Shown here one piece after another: positions 45,860 to 55,018 of a stretch of DNA of 64,000 nt; position 1 is the first letter of the stretch; each line of letters starts with the position of its first letter. Made by a program: the position numbers and the translations under genes. Below the pieces are notes generated by a model that had not been told where the DNA came from, did not search any database, and was given only the letters and a program-made list of their open reading frames with translations. The DNA is from Desulfurispirillum indicum S5 (lineage in GTDB: Bacteria; Chrysiogenota; Chrysiogenetes; Chrysiogenales; Chrysiogenaceae). Location of the stretch: NCBI RefSeq assembly GCF_000177635.2, contig NC_014836.1:663501-727500 (forward strand), read 5' to 3'.

Positions 45860-46140
45860 CAGCGGCGAGCGACTGCTCAAAAACGAAGAGATTTTCACAC
45901 AAAGCCCACAAAGGCGCAAAGAAAGGCAAAGGGAAAAGCAGTTTCCACCGCGAATGAACACGAATATGCACGAATGGGGAAATTTCACGCAAAGACTGTG
46001 GGGAGGGGAAACCGGAAGAGCTTAACCACGGAAATCACGGAAGACACGGAAGTTACCGCGAATAGACGCGAATGGAAAGGCAGGATCTCACGCCCGTTCG
46101 CTGCGCTCACTCAAGTCGCGAAGACGCCAAGGAAAAGCAG
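45860..46140 (+). repeat. repeat family B, tandem copy 1
   Basis: Starts GCGGCGAGCGACTGCTC and runs through ACGCGAATGGAAAGGCAGG to the CACTCAAGTCGCGAAGACGCC end. Confidence 0.88.
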
Positions 46141-46312
46141 CAACGAGCGACTGCTCAAAAACGAAGAGATTTTCACACAAAGCCCGCAAAGGCGCAAAGA
46201 AAGGCAAAGGGAAAAGCAGTTTCCACCGCGAATGAACACGAATAAACGCGAATGGGGGAGAAAACCATCAAGACAGGTTTCTCGCCAAGCCGCGAAGTCG
46301 CCAAGGAAAAGC
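46139..46312 (+). repeat. repeat family B, tandem copy 2 (short)
   Basis: Repeats the first part of the unit, then changes to a GAAAACCATCAAGACAGGTTTC segment also found at about 51000-51045. Confidence 0.85.
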
Positions 46313-46702
46313 AGCGACGAGCGACTGCTCAAAAACGAAGAGATTTTCACACAAAGCCCACAAAGGCGCAAAGAAAGGCAAAGGGAAAAGCAGTTTCCAC
46401 CGCGAATGAACACGAATATGCACGAATGGGGAAATTTCACGCAAAGACTGTGGGGAGGGGAAACCGGAAGAGCTTTAACCACGGAAATCACGGAAGAAAC
46501 AGAAGTTACCGCGAATAAACGCGAATAAACGCGAATGGAAAGGCAGGATCTCACGCCCGTTCGCTGCGCTCACTCAAGTCGTGAAGACGCAAAGAAAAAT
46601 ACAAGGTTAACTGATTTGGCTGCCCATCTTCTTTGCGTTCTCAGCGGCTTTGCGAGAGGAGATTGTCTTTTCTGAAAAGATAATTTTAAAGAAAGTGTCT
46701 TT
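46313..46702 (+). repeat. repeat family B, tandem copy 3 (long)
   Basis: The longest copy, reaching the CTGATTTGGCTGCCCATC and GAAAAGATAATTTTAAAG segments, where repeat A begins. Confidence 0.88.
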
Positions 46703-46874
46703 CAGTACCTTAAAACACGCAGGCAATTGAAAAGTTCTCAGGTGCAAGGCGAGCAACGAGCCGGAAAAACGGGCGCTCGGGGGGCGCGTAACTTCAGTCG
46801 CAAGTTGAGTATTTTGTTGCAGATGCTATTTCCTGGCCGTAGCGCACGGGCTGATGCGCTGCCAGGTACAGCAT
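46703..46874 (-). repeat. repeat A and C fragments
   Basis: CAGTACCTTAAAACACGCAGG and CAATTGAAAAGTTCTCAGGTG are repeat A. CGGGCGCTCGGGGGGCGCG is repeat C. The remaining 80 bases show nothing recognisable. Confidence 0.65.
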
Positions 46875-47552
46875 CTATGCCAGTGAACCGCCGTTTGCAA
46901 GCGTCTCCCGTTCCTCGCGGTCCAGCAGATCAAGACTCAGACGGTTGCCGGAAAACTTCAGGGCCATGTCCGCAAATTCGGGATCGGGGTTATTTTCCGG
47001 GTCAGGGAAGCCCATGGATTTCAGGAAGTCGAAAATAGCTGTTATTGACCTCTCTTCCTGGGCAGGGTCAGGGTGCTCGTAATTGTGTGCGACAAATAAG
47101 AGGAATTTTGTGTATTGTAACGTTTCACTGACAAGGCTGCGAATGGTCTGATCACGGAAGACTGGTTCATCACTGTCGAGCATATCAAAGAGATTCACGG
47201 CTGCTTTTTCATCTCCCAATACTCGGGCAGTGTCACCGCTCATCACCAGGTAGAACGGATCGCGCTCACCATCTCCAAGGATTTCCTGTATTCTTTCGGC
47301 AATCAATTCCAGGTTCTGTTCAATCGTGCCAGCGATGTTTATGATCTGATTGCCACAAGGCATATCAATGCGCGCAGGCATTTTCTTTGCCGCGATTTCC
47401 GCGTCATAGCGTTCCAATGCTTCCAGACTCAGTTGAACATCGTCCTGACACTGCGCCCGCTGGGCCTGGATTTCCGGCGGAGAGTATGCCTGTCTTGCTG
47501 ACGAGTAGCCGTGAAGGGGGGAGTAGATATTGATGCCGCTGATGATTGACAT
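46875..47552 (-). CDS. unknown protein, 225 residues
   Basis: Starts MSIISGINIYSPLHGYSSARQAYSP after a good ribosome binding site (GGAGG, before ATG 47552). The rest is acidic and helical (LSLEALERYDAEIAAKK, VNLFDMLDSDEPV, TAIFDFLKSMGFPDPENN). No signal peptide, membrane segment or known domain. The short N-terminal Ser/Tyr-rich stretch recalls small surface or motility-related orphan proteins. Isolated between repeats and a divergent-looking upstream region. Confidence 0.6.
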   Translation of the reverse strand: MSIISGINIYSPLHGYSSARQAYSPPEIQAQRAQCQDDVQLSLEALERYDAEIAAKKMPARIDMPCGNQIINIAGTIEQNLELIAERIQEILGDGERDPFYLVMSGDTARVLGDEKAAVNLFDMLDSDEPVFRDQTIRSLVSETLQYTKFLLFVAHNYEHPDPAQEERSITAIFDFLKSMGFPDPENNPDPEFADMALKFSGNRLSLDLLDREERETLANGGSLA

Positions 47553-47815
47553 GGTGCGTCCTCCGAATGCAGGGTTGGTTTGCAGGCTTCACTTTTCGCA
47601 CTGATGCAAACCTTGCAATTCACCTGCCATATTGATCGATGGAGTACATGTTGATGGTTGGGGCTGATGTGTGAATGATTGCTCGTTTTGCTGTAATGTT
47701 ATTTGAGTGAGCAACTTAGCCTGCAGTGATTTTTCTCTTATTTTTGATTTTACATAGTCGAGCCTGCCGTTTGTTTCCGGCAGGCTCGACGAATGAAGCG
47801 CGAAAATTATTCTGC

Positions 47816-48409
47816 TCAGTTAATGTTTTCCGGCCAGAAGGTGTAGTAAACAGTGACGGAATTATTATTTACCACCGGCGGATTGTACAGCGGTGCGCCT
47901 TCCACGAGGGCATTAACCATATACACAAAAAGTGCGCCATTGCCCGCCATGAAATCATAGACACTCAGGTTTTGAAGTGTCCCCTGATGTGCTGGCAATG
48001 GTATCATGTACCATAGCCCATCCCAATAGTGTTGGAATGCCAGGTAAGCCTCAAAGTACCAATCCCAGTCGTTCAGGGTAGAGCTATAATGATAGTCGGC
48101 ATGGCTTACCATAGCTTGAGGAGGCACATAGGTCAGGGGCATAAGGGGGCCAACAAAATACTGCTGTTTGGCTGTATAGACGGTAGTTCCTGACGAAGAT
48201 CTGCTCCAATATCCTTGGACAGATGAGATGGACGCATCGCCGTCATTCTGTCTCAGGTTTTCCTGCTGCGCTCGCTCCAATGCCTCGATCAGGGCGGGAT
48301 CCTCGATTCTGATGGGCTCGATGGGTGGTGGCTTCATCTCGCCGCCATGGGCGGTTGCGGCAAGGAACATGATGGTCAACAGGGTGAGAATCCAGGGAAA
48401 CTTTTGCAT
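47816..48409 (-). CDS. unknown secreted protein, 197 residues
   Basis: Signal peptide MQKFPWILTLLTIMFLAATA with cleavage near HGGE. The mature part begins with a Pro-rich helix-forming region and continues with an aromatic-rich, strand-like domain (YHYSSTLNDWDWYFEAYLAF, QHYWDGLWYMIP, SVTVYYTFWPENIN). No cysteine in the mature part. Family not recognised; periplasmic or extracellular. Confidence 0.65.
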   Translation of the reverse strand: MQKFPWILTLLTIMFLAATAHGGEMKPPPIEPIRIEDPALIEALERAQQENLRQNDGDASISSVQGYWSRSSSGTTVYTAKQQYFVGPLMPLTYVPPQAMVSHADYHYSSTLNDWDWYFEAYLAFQHYWDGLWYMIPLPAHQGTLQNLSVYDFMAGNGALFVYMVNALVEGAPLYNPPVVNNNSVTVYYTFWPENIN

Positions 48410-48861
48410 AACTCTTCCTCCAGTGGTTTATGGTGAATAGATTTCGGCCTACCGGAAAGAATTTCTTTCCCTCCTCCTTTCTTTTCATTTTTCTGTGGTT
48501 AGTCAGTATTGATATAGTTTAGCTGAAATTATTTTAACTTCAACTACCCGAACGGGTACATTTGTCGGGTTAAGTTTAAAGGGCTGCTTTAGGGAGGTGT
48601 GTCCTTTGGACGTGACCAGTCAGGGTCCGCGGGCCAAATGGAAGCGGGAAAGGTATTTATCTCTTGTGAGGGCGCAAGGGAAGTAATGGGAAAGAATGCA
48701 AGAAGAGTCTTCCGCTCCGCGTGCTTCGCGTCTCAAGTGAGCGTAGCGAACGGGCGAGATATTGCCTTTTTCTGTGGCTGATTCTGTTGCCTTGGTGGCC
48801 TGTGTGAGACGGGCTTTTCCTCGTGCCTGCACCATGAGTGGTCAGGAACCGTAAAGAGTTG
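48410..48861. other. intergenic, no gene
   Basis: The upstream half must serve the secreted-protein gene. Around 48700-48770 there is a worn piece related to repeat B (TTCGCGTCTCAAGTGAGCG). Confidence 0.4.
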
Positions 48862-49593
48862 CTACTGGATGAGCCCGGCGCGGAGGGCCTTGGCTATGGC
48901 GTGGTGGCGATTCACGGCATCGAGTTTCTGATAGATGCGCTTCAGGTGGTATTTGACGGTGTCGCGAGAGATGGCGAGGATCATGGAGATTTCTTCTGTG
49001 GATTTTCCCTCGGCTGTCCAGAACAGGAGTTCGCGTTCGCGCTCACTGAGGTTTGTGTCTGGTATGTCCTGGCGGTGGGCAATGCGGACACTGGCGCTGT
49101 GGATCAGCGGGGCCAGCAGGGGGAGCACCCGGCATGCCAGGGAGGAAATTGCGTGGATCTGTTGTCTGGAGCCAGCCAGGCTGATGAGTGTGCGATTGCC
49201 TGCTCCGTAGCCGATACTGATGCCGTCGGTCAGTCCGTGGCGGCTGGCTTCCAGGAGTGCGGGATTCGGTGAGTGCCGGTTTTGTGTCTGGCTCCAGCGC
49301 AGAGGCTCAGGAGAGCGTCTGACCTGCTGAAAGACGGGGTCGGTACGCCAGAGTTTCCTGACGACATAGGTTTCCAGCCATGGCTCAGGGCACTGATGCT
49401 GAACCAGCGTCTGAAACAGGGGTTGCTCTTCCTGGAATTCCACCAGGCAGATGATGGCGCAGGTAAAATCCAGGCAGTTTCCCAGAGTACTCAGCAGTGA
49501 GTGCATGCTGTCCTGGTCTTCTATGTTCAGGGCCTGTTGGATGGCCGTGCAGGCCAGCAGCAGGTCACTTCTGGAAAGTTCGCGGAGGCTCAT
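48862..49593 (-). CDS. LuxR-family regulator with autoinducer-binding-type domain (solo)
   Basis: 243 residues. The N-terminal half has the Autoind_bind pattern: WLETYVVRKLWRTDPV then PLRW, matching the conserved Trp, Tyr, Asp-Pro and Trp positions of acyl-homoserine lactone receptors. The C-terminal GerE helix-turn-helix is at about 178-235 (LSERERELLFWTAEGKSTEE, DTVKYHLKRIYQKL, RHHAIAKAL). No LuxI-type synthase gene is in the window, so it may be a solo responding to outside signals or a different ligand. Confidence 0.87.
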   Translation of the reverse strand: MSLRELSRSDLLLACTAIQQALNIEDQDSMHSLLSTLGNCLDFTCAIICLVEFQEEQPLFQTLVQHQCPEPWLETYVVRKLWRTDPVFQQVRRSPEPLRWSQTQNRHSPNPALLEASRHGLTDGISIGYGAGNRTLISLAGSRQQIHAISSLACRVLPLLAPLIHSASVRIAHRQDIPDTNLSERERELLFWTAEGKSTEEISMILAISRDTVKYHLKRIYQKLDAVNRHHAIAKALRAGLIQ

Positions 49594-49715
49594 GGGGATT
49601 GTCTCCGGAGCGTTCAGCTCTCAGGAGGCTATTGCCCTCCTCTGGCTGTAAATTGCGCTCAATTTCTGCTTTCCTGCTGGCTGCGCGGTATTTGAGTGCA
49701 GCAAGCAGAATTTTG

Positions 49716-50690
49716 TCAGATCGGCTGATACTCCCGCTCGTACAGCTCGAAGTAGCGCATCTCGTCATAGAGCAATTCGATATTATCTGCCAGAAAGTGC
49801 TCATCGCTGAAAACTTTCCACTTGTGTTCATTTCCGCCAAAAAAACCAATCTGTGACATTTTGGCAATCATGGCCTCCCGCACATCGTGGTAGTCGCTGG
49901 GGTCGAAGAACTCCCAGGGGGCGGATTTGACAGCCATCCAGAAAGCATTGCCTATCTGCTGGCTGTCGCCGGACTCCAGGGCGTTGTTCATACGGTGCAG
50001 GATGGCCGGGTTCACCTGGTCCATGGTCTTGTGCTCCTGGGAGCCCAATCTGAACTCACCCTCCAATAAGTTCTCCACTGCATAGGGAGACAGGGACTGC
50101 TTGTCGAGCACGTAGCTTCCGCTGCTGTCACGGACAAAGTTTCCCTCACCGTCGGTCAGGAACTTATAGTCCCAGAATTCCTGGGGGGTGGCGAAGTGCT
50201 TTTCCGGGGTGGTGCTGAATGCCCGCACGCCCCCTTGAATGCTTTTAAAGAGGCGTTGCCGGTCGCTGTCGGGATCGGGTTCATAGAGAAAGTGGTCGTA
50301 GTATTCCATCAGGTCTTCGGGGGTGAGGGCCGCCAGCATCTTCTCATCAATATCCAGGTTACGCGCCAGACGCTTCAATTCCACCTGCTGCAGGGATTCC
50401 ATGCGCTCCCTGGCTTCCGCCAGGATTTCCGGGTCGATGTTCAGGGGGTTGTTCTGCCCTTTGGCATGGGCGTGGGCCTGTATCATGCTCTGTTCCATGA
50501 GGTTCATGCGCTTTGCCTGGCGCAGGGCCTGCTGGCTGAAGGAGGCACTATCTGCGCCGATGCGTTCCACGGCGTTGCCCGTGCGCAGGCTGGCGTTCAG
50601 GCTCATGGTGGCAGGGGTTTTGGGAGTGGAAAAGAGGTTGGGCAGAATTGCCGACAGGATACCGGCGGAAGCTTTCTGTATGCCGTCCAT
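49716..50690 (-). CDS. unknown protein, 324 residues
   Basis: Starts MDGIQKASAGILSAILPNLFS after a GGAG-type ribosome binding site. Its N-terminal 100 residues are helical with Gln/Met-rich stretches (QQALRQAKRMNLMEQSMIQA). The C-terminal two thirds are acidic with aromatic residues (PEDLMEYYDHFLYEP, SAPWEFFDPSDYHDVREA). No signal peptide. The N-terminus resembles in style that of the unknown gene at 46875-47552, but I cannot show homology. Confidence 0.6.
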   Translation of the reverse strand: MDGIQKASAGILSAILPNLFSTPKTPATMSLNASLRTGNAVERIGADSASFSQQALRQAKRMNLMEQSMIQAHAHAKGQNNPLNIDPEILAEARERMESLQQVELKRLARNLDIDEKMLAALTPEDLMEYYDHFLYEPDPDSDRQRLFKSIQGGVRAFSTTPEKHFATPQEFWDYKFLTDGEGNFVRDSSGSYVLDKQSLSPYAVENLLEGEFRLGSQEHKTMDQVNPAILHRMNNALESGDSQQIGNAFWMAVKSAPWEFFDPSDYHDVREAMIAKMSQIGFFGGNEHKWKVFSDEHFLADNIELLYDEMRYFELYEREYQPI

Positions 50691-51046
50691 GGCGTTACTC
50701 CTTGCTGTTCCTGGTTACCGGGAGGAGATATTTACTGCAACATTCATAACTCTAATTATTTTCCCTGAAAAATCAACTACCTGTTTGGGTAACGCGCTCG
50801 TAACTTTGCCCTGCTGGCCATGTGTGCGCTTTGGGAGATATTCTGAGCTTGCTCTTTTCAAGGGCGATGTTGAGGGGGTGGAGGATTGCAGGGCAGATTT
50901 CGGAAGACTACCTGGAAGGGCAGCTAAGGTCTCCGGTGGGGAAAAGAGGTTGGCCGGAACTGCCGGCAGGATACCGGCGAAGGCTTTTCAGCAGCCTGTC
51001 AAGGCAGGTTTCTCGCCAAGCCGCGAAGTCGCCAAGGAAAAGCAGC
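50691..51046. other. intergenic, repeat fragments, no gene
   Basis: Ends with AGGCTTTTCAGCAGCCTGTC, a piece of repeat A, and the AAGGCAGGTTTCTCGCCAAGC segment also near 46270. Confidence 0.5.
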
Positions 51047-51412
51047 AACACACGACTGCTCAAAAACGAAGAGATTTTCACACAAAGCCCACAAAGGCGC
51101 AAAGAAAGGCAAAGGGAAAAGCAGTTTCCACCGCGAATGAACACGAATATGCACGAATGGGGATATTTCACGCAAAGACTGTGGGGAGGGGAAACCGGAA
51201 GAGCTTAACCACGGAAATCACGGAAGACGCGGAAGTTACCGCGAATAGACGCGAATGGAAAGGCAGGATCTCACGCCCGTTCGCTGCGCTCACTCAAGTC
51301 GCGAAGACGCAGAGAAAAATACAAGTTTAACTGATTTGGCTGCCCATCTTCTTTGCGTTCTCAGCGGCTTTGCGAGAGGAGATTGTCTTTTCTGAAAAGA
51401 TAATTTTAAAGA
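51047..51412 (+). repeat. repeat family B, long copy
   Basis: Nearly the same as 46313-46702 from CTCAAAAACGAAGAGATTTTC to GAAAAGATAATTTTAAAGAAAG; then repeat A follows as at 46.7 kb. Confidence 0.88.
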
Positions 51413-51652
51413 AAGTGTCTTTCAATACCTCAAAACACACAGGCAATTGAAAAGTTCTCAGGTGCAAGGCGCAGGCAAGGTGAGGTACGGGCTGAAACAG
51501 ACCCTCGAAAATATCCAGGATCGGACAAGATGCCATAAAAAACTTGACTGGAATAAACCAGGAGTGAGGCGTACTTCCTGTACGTCGCAGTGACGAGCGA
51601 TGCCCTGCAACGCAGCAGATTGGCCTCTTTGAGCAGCCTGCTGCCGGATCTC
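51413..51652 (-). repeat. repeat family A copy interrupted by about 85 unrelated bases
   Basis: Left part to GGTGAGG, then an unrelated stretch (GAAACAGACCCTCGAAAATA...), then the right part from GAGTGAGGCGTACTTCC to AGCAGCCTGCTG. Confidence 0.75.
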
Positions 51653-51735
51653 CAGAACAGGTGAGCAAACGATCCGGATAAACGGGCGTTCGGGGGGCGC
51701 GTTTTTGCGACCTTTTTGCGCGGTCAAAAAGTGCG
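51648..51735 (+). repeat. repeat family C, copy 2
   Basis: Matches 41186-41275 (CTCCAGAACAGG, CGGGGGGCGCGTTTTT, GCGCGGTCAAAAAG). Confidence 0.75.
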
Positions 51736-51790
51736 TAATTTGAATCATGGCATGATTTTGACGCTAACTGATATGAAAAGTATAAAAATA

Positions 51791-51824
51791 AAAAGCCGGG
51801 GTGCAATCTGCACCCCGGCTTTGT
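51791..51824 (-). terminator. terminator of iorAB
   Basis: Perfect stem AAAGCCGGGGTGCA / TGCACCCCGGCTTT with a short loop; reading on the minus strand it follows the iorB stop and is trailed by T residues. Confidence 0.9.
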
Positions 51825-51829
51825 GTCTG

Positions 51830-52420
51830 TTACAGCACCATGGCCTGATAGCCAAGTTCGAAGGCTTCGGTGTTGATGCCGATGGTTGCCTTGGGTACTT
51901 TTTCCTTGATGACTTCAATCCACAGGGATTTGTCGTAGTCGGGCAGCATGCGTGCCAGGGCTCCCACCAGCACGATATTAGCGGCTTTGGCGGTTCCGGC
52001 TTTCACGGCCAGTCCTGAGGCGTCCAGGCGGAAGCAGGCGTTGAAGTTTTCATCCAGAAAAGCGTCCAGCCCCTGGGGGTATTTGTCCAGGCCCACGTTG
52101 ACGTTGGTGGGGAAGATTTCGGTGTCGTTGACGACGCAGACGGTCTTCTTCGATACCAGGCTCTGCCAGCGCAGGGTTTCCATCTTCTCGAAGGAGAGCA
52201 GGAAGTCGGCTTCGCCTTCGCGGATCAAAGGAGAGTGCACTTCCTTGCCGATGCGCACGTGGCTGACTACGGAGCCGCCGCGCTGGGCCATGCCGTGGAC
52301 TTCGCTTTTTTTGACGTCCAGTCCCTTGCGCAGGGCCACTTCGCTGAGAATCTCACTGGTGAGCAGGATGCCTTGTCCGCCCACACCGGCCAGCAGTATA
52401 TTTACGACTTTTTCTGACAT
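51830..52420 (-). CDS. iorB: indolepyruvate ferredoxin oxidoreductase, beta subunit
   Basis: 196 residues from ATG 52420 (GAGGA upstream); the longer frame is not needed. It is the gamma-type domain of 2-oxoacid:ferredoxin oxidoreductases: NILLAGVGGQGILLTSEIL, SEVHGMAQRGGSVVSHVR, and DFLLSFEKMETLR. With IorA it oxidises aryl pyruvates (from Trp, Phe, Tyr) to aryl-acetyl-CoA, reducing ferredoxin. Seven bases after iorA. Confidence 0.95.
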   Translation of the reverse strand: MSEKVVNILLAGVGGQGILLTSEILSEVALRKGLDVKKSEVHGMAQRGGSVVSHVRIGKEVHSPLIREGEADFLLSFEKMETLRWQSLVSKKTVCVVNDTEIFPTNVNVGLDKYPQGLDAFLDENFNACFRLDASGLAVKAGTAKAANIVLVGALARMLPDYDKSLWIEVIKEKVPKATIGINTEAFELGYQAMVL

Positions 52421-52427
52421 GGGTTCC

Positions 52428-54203
52428 TCACTTGTTTTCGGGTTTTTTGATGGCGTCGGTCGGGCATTCGTACATGCAGATTTCACAGCCGGTGCACATG
52501 GTGGTGTCGATGGTGACGACTTTCAGGCTGGCGTTCCATACCAGGGCAGGGCAGCCTACGTTCAGGCAGGCGCCGCAGCCGATGCACTCTTTTATATCCA
52601 CATGCAGGGCGGGCTTGATGATGTCCTTGAAGGCCAGGACGCACTCGCGCTCCACGATGATGACGCTGAGCTCGTCGCGGTTGACTTCGCGGTTGGCCAG
52701 GGTGAAGAGGGCGGGGGTGTCGAAGGCGTCGGCTTTGTAGACGTGTTTGATGCCGATGGCACGACAGAGGCCTTCCATGTCCACGTTGCTGGTGGGTTCG
52801 CCCATGAGGGTGTTGCCGTAGCCGGGGTTGCCCTGCTGGCCGGTCATGGCGGTGATGCGGTTATCCAGGATAAAGACGGTGGATGTGGAGCGGTTGTAGA
52901 CCATGTTGATCAGGCCGTTGATGCCGGTGTGCAGGAAGGTGGAGTCGCCAATGACGGCTACGACTTTGCGTCGCTCTTCCTCTGGCAGCACGCGGTCCAT
53001 GCCGTGGGCTACGCCGATGCTGGCTCCCATGCAGACGCAGGTGTGGATGGAGTCCAGGGGTTTGTTCACGCCCAGGGTGTAGCAGCCGATGTCGCCACTG
53101 ACAAAGAGGCCCAGGCGCTTCATGACGGTGAAGCTGCCACGGTGGGGGCAGCCGGGGCAGAGTACGGGGGGGCGGGGTGGCAGTTTATGGGCGGGGACGT
53201 CGGAGGTGCCAGTGGCCAGTCCGAGTCCACGGGCGACGCGGTCGGGGTTCAGTTCTCCGGTAATGCCGAAGAGTTCCTTGCCCTTGCAGGCGAAGCCCAG
53301 GCGCTTGACGGTGTGCTCCAGGTAGGGTTCCAGTTCTTCGACTACGATGACTTCGTCTACACTGCGGCAGAAGTCCTCGATGAGTTTTTCGGGCAGCGGG
53401 TGGGTCATGCCCAGCTTCAGGATGCTCCACTCGGCGGGTACCACTTCCTGTACGTAGGAGTGGCTGACGCCGGAGGTGATGATGCCGATTTTTTTTTCGC
53501 CCCGCTTCCACTGGTTCAGCTCGCTGGTGTTGCCGTGCTCGGCCATGCGCAGCAGGGAGGCTTCCAGCACTTCGTGGCGCATGCGGGCGTAGGCGGGGAT
53601 CATGACATATTTCAGGGGATTGTATTCTGTGGAGTAGGTGCGTTCACCCAGATCGGCGGGGGAGCTGAGCTTCACCACGCCCTTGCCGTGGTTGATGCGG
53701 GTGGTGGTGCGTACCAGCACGGGAATGTCGAACTGTTCACTCAGTTCAAAGGCCGCGCGGGTGTAGTGGTAGGCTTCGTTGGGATCGGAGGGCTCCAGCA
53801 TGAGGATCTTGGCCGCACGGGCGTAGTGGCGGCTGTCCTGTTCGTTCTGGCTGGAGTGCATGCCGGGGTCGTCGGCGCAGATGATCACCAGTCCACCGCG
53901 CACGCCGGTGTAGGCGGCGGTGAAGAGGGGGTCGGCGGCCACGTTCAGGCCCACGTGCTTGGTGGTACACAGGGTGCGGGCTCCGGCGAAGGAGGCGCCG
54001 ATGCACACTTCCAGGGCGACCTTTTCGTTGGGGGCCCATTCGCAGTAGAGGCCGCCATTTTTGGCGATATTTTCGATGATTTCGGTACTTGGAGTACCCG
54101 GGTAGCCAGCAGCCAGCGCAACACCGGCATCACGGGCTGCCAGGGCAATGGCTTCATTGCCGGAAAGCAGCATGGTCTTGGATTGGGTCGGTTGTGAAGT
54201 CAT
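52428..54203 (-). CDS. iorA: indolepyruvate ferredoxin oxidoreductase, alpha subunit
   Basis: 591 residues from ATG 54203. It has the pyrimidine-binding part first (LLSGNEAIALAARDAGVALA, GYPGTPSTEI), the TPP-binding part in the second half (CPGCPHRGSF, GDIGCYTLG, GDSTFLHTGINGLINMVYN) and two [4Fe-4S] motifs at the C-terminus (CIGCGACLNVGCP and CTGCEICMYECP). Oxygen-sensitive enzymes of this type point to anaerobic growth on amino acids. The frame runs on to 54977 but that part is the region of the divergent thioredoxin-like gene. Confidence 0.96.
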   Translation of the reverse strand: MTSQPTQSKTMLLSGNEAIALAARDAGVALAAGYPGTPSTEIIENIAKNGGLYCEWAPNEKVALEVCIGASFAGARTLCTTKHVGLNVAADPLFTAAYTGVRGGLVIICADDPGMHSSQNEQDSRHYARAAKILMLEPSDPNEAYHYTRAAFELSEQFDIPVLVRTTTRINHGKGVVKLSSPADLGERTYSTEYNPLKYVMIPAYARMRHEVLEASLLRMAEHGNTSELNQWKRGEKKIGIITSGVSHSYVQEVVPAEWSILKLGMTHPLPEKLIEDFCRSVDEVIVVEELEPYLEHTVKRLGFACKGKELFGITGELNPDRVARGLGLATGTSDVPAHKLPPRPPVLCPGCPHRGSFTVMKRLGLFVSGDIGCYTLGVNKPLDSIHTCVCMGASIGVAHGMDRVLPEEERRKVVAVIGDSTFLHTGINGLINMVYNRSTSTVFILDNRITAMTGQQGNPGYGNTLMGEPTSNVDMEGLCRAIGIKHVYKADAFDTPALFTLANREVNRDELSVIIVERECVLAFKDIIKPALHVDIKECIGCGACLNVGCPALVWNASLKVVTIDTTMCTGCEICMYECPTDAIKKPENK

Positions 54204-54467
54204 TGACGGTATGTCTCCTTGTATTAATGTCTTGGAGCAAAATTGCGCAATCATAATGGAAAATCTGCCACAGGGCAACTCAAACAGGTCGGTTGCATCG
54301 GAAAGATATGACGGGTATGATGCGGGGTATTCTGAGAGGTGACGGAACACCCACATCTGTGCGTTGCTTGTCACGCCCAAGCCCGGGGAGCGGATTTTCC
54401 CTCTCTTGCACCGGGGTGTTTCAATGACCTGCTCTTTCAGCGGAATGCAAATTATACGGGGGAACCT

Positions 54468-54947
54468 ATGGCTCGACTTGTGCTGATATGTATACTGTTT
54501 TTCTTTCTGGCAACGCCAGCCATGGCGCTGGTTGGTCAGGAAGCTTATGAAATACGGACTCGCGACCTTATCAGCGCAGAGGAGATCAGCCTGGGGAAGT
54601 ACCGAGGCACGCCGGTTTATCTGGTGTTCTTCTATACCCTCTGTCAACCCTGCCAGCGGGAGATGCAGCGCATCGTGGACAATCGCTATGCCTTTGAACA
54701 GAGCGGAATCCAGGTCATCGGCATTGCCATGGATCGCTGGGAGGAGGATGTGAAGGCATATATCAAGGACAAGGGGATATTTTTCCCCGTTGGCCTTGCC
54801 AATCCTTCCATAGCCATGCTCTATGAGGATGTGCGCATTGTTCCCTTCACCTACCTGATCGGCGGGGATGGCGTTGTCAAAGCCCAGTACATGGGCAGAA
54901 TCCCCGATGACAAGTTTTCCCAGATGCTGGAGCAGGTCGCTCCCTGA
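54468..54947 (+). CDS. exported thioredoxin-like (TlpA/AhpC-TSA) protein
   Basis: 159 residues from ATG 54468 (GGGGGAA upstream). A signal peptide (ARLVLICILFFFLATPAMA) precedes a redoxin fold with FFYTLCQPCQREM, a CxxC active site; GIAMDRWEEDVKAY and the cis-Pro region VRIVPFTYLIGGDG follow. It probably reduces or carries electrons to disulfides in periplasmic proteins such as cytochrome c. Possibly membrane-tethered by an uncleaved signal. Confidence 0.88.
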   Translation: MARLVLICILFFFLATPAMALVGQEAYEIRTRDLISAEEISLGKYRGTPVYLVFFYTLCQPCQREMQRIVDNRYAFEQSGIQVIGIAMDRWEEDVKAYIKDKGIFFPVGLANPSIAMLYEDVRIVPFTYLIGGDGVVKAQYMGRIPDDKFSQMLEQVAP

Positions 54948-55018
54948 CCGAAATACTTCCTCGCGATATGCTGCCATGTCGCTCCCTGTGACACCGAACC
55001 TGAACCCAGGAGGTAAGA

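Noticed and set aside
45830-46528. 232-residue ORF with repeated KNEEIFTQSPQRRKERQ blocks
   Set aside because: It is only the translation of repeat B, and related frames appear wherever the repeat occurs.
45860-46702. Tandem repeats considered as a CRISPR array
   Set aside because: Units are long, unequal, degenerate and lack spacer structure; no cas genes are in the window.
51948-54197. 749-residue plus-strand ORF
   Set aside because: Antisense shadow of iorAB, with low-complexity Gly/Val/Asp composition and no motifs.
54204-54977. N-terminal extension of iorA to 54977
   Set aside because: It overlaps the thioredoxin-like gene on the other strand; ATG 54203 begins at the normal family N-terminus.
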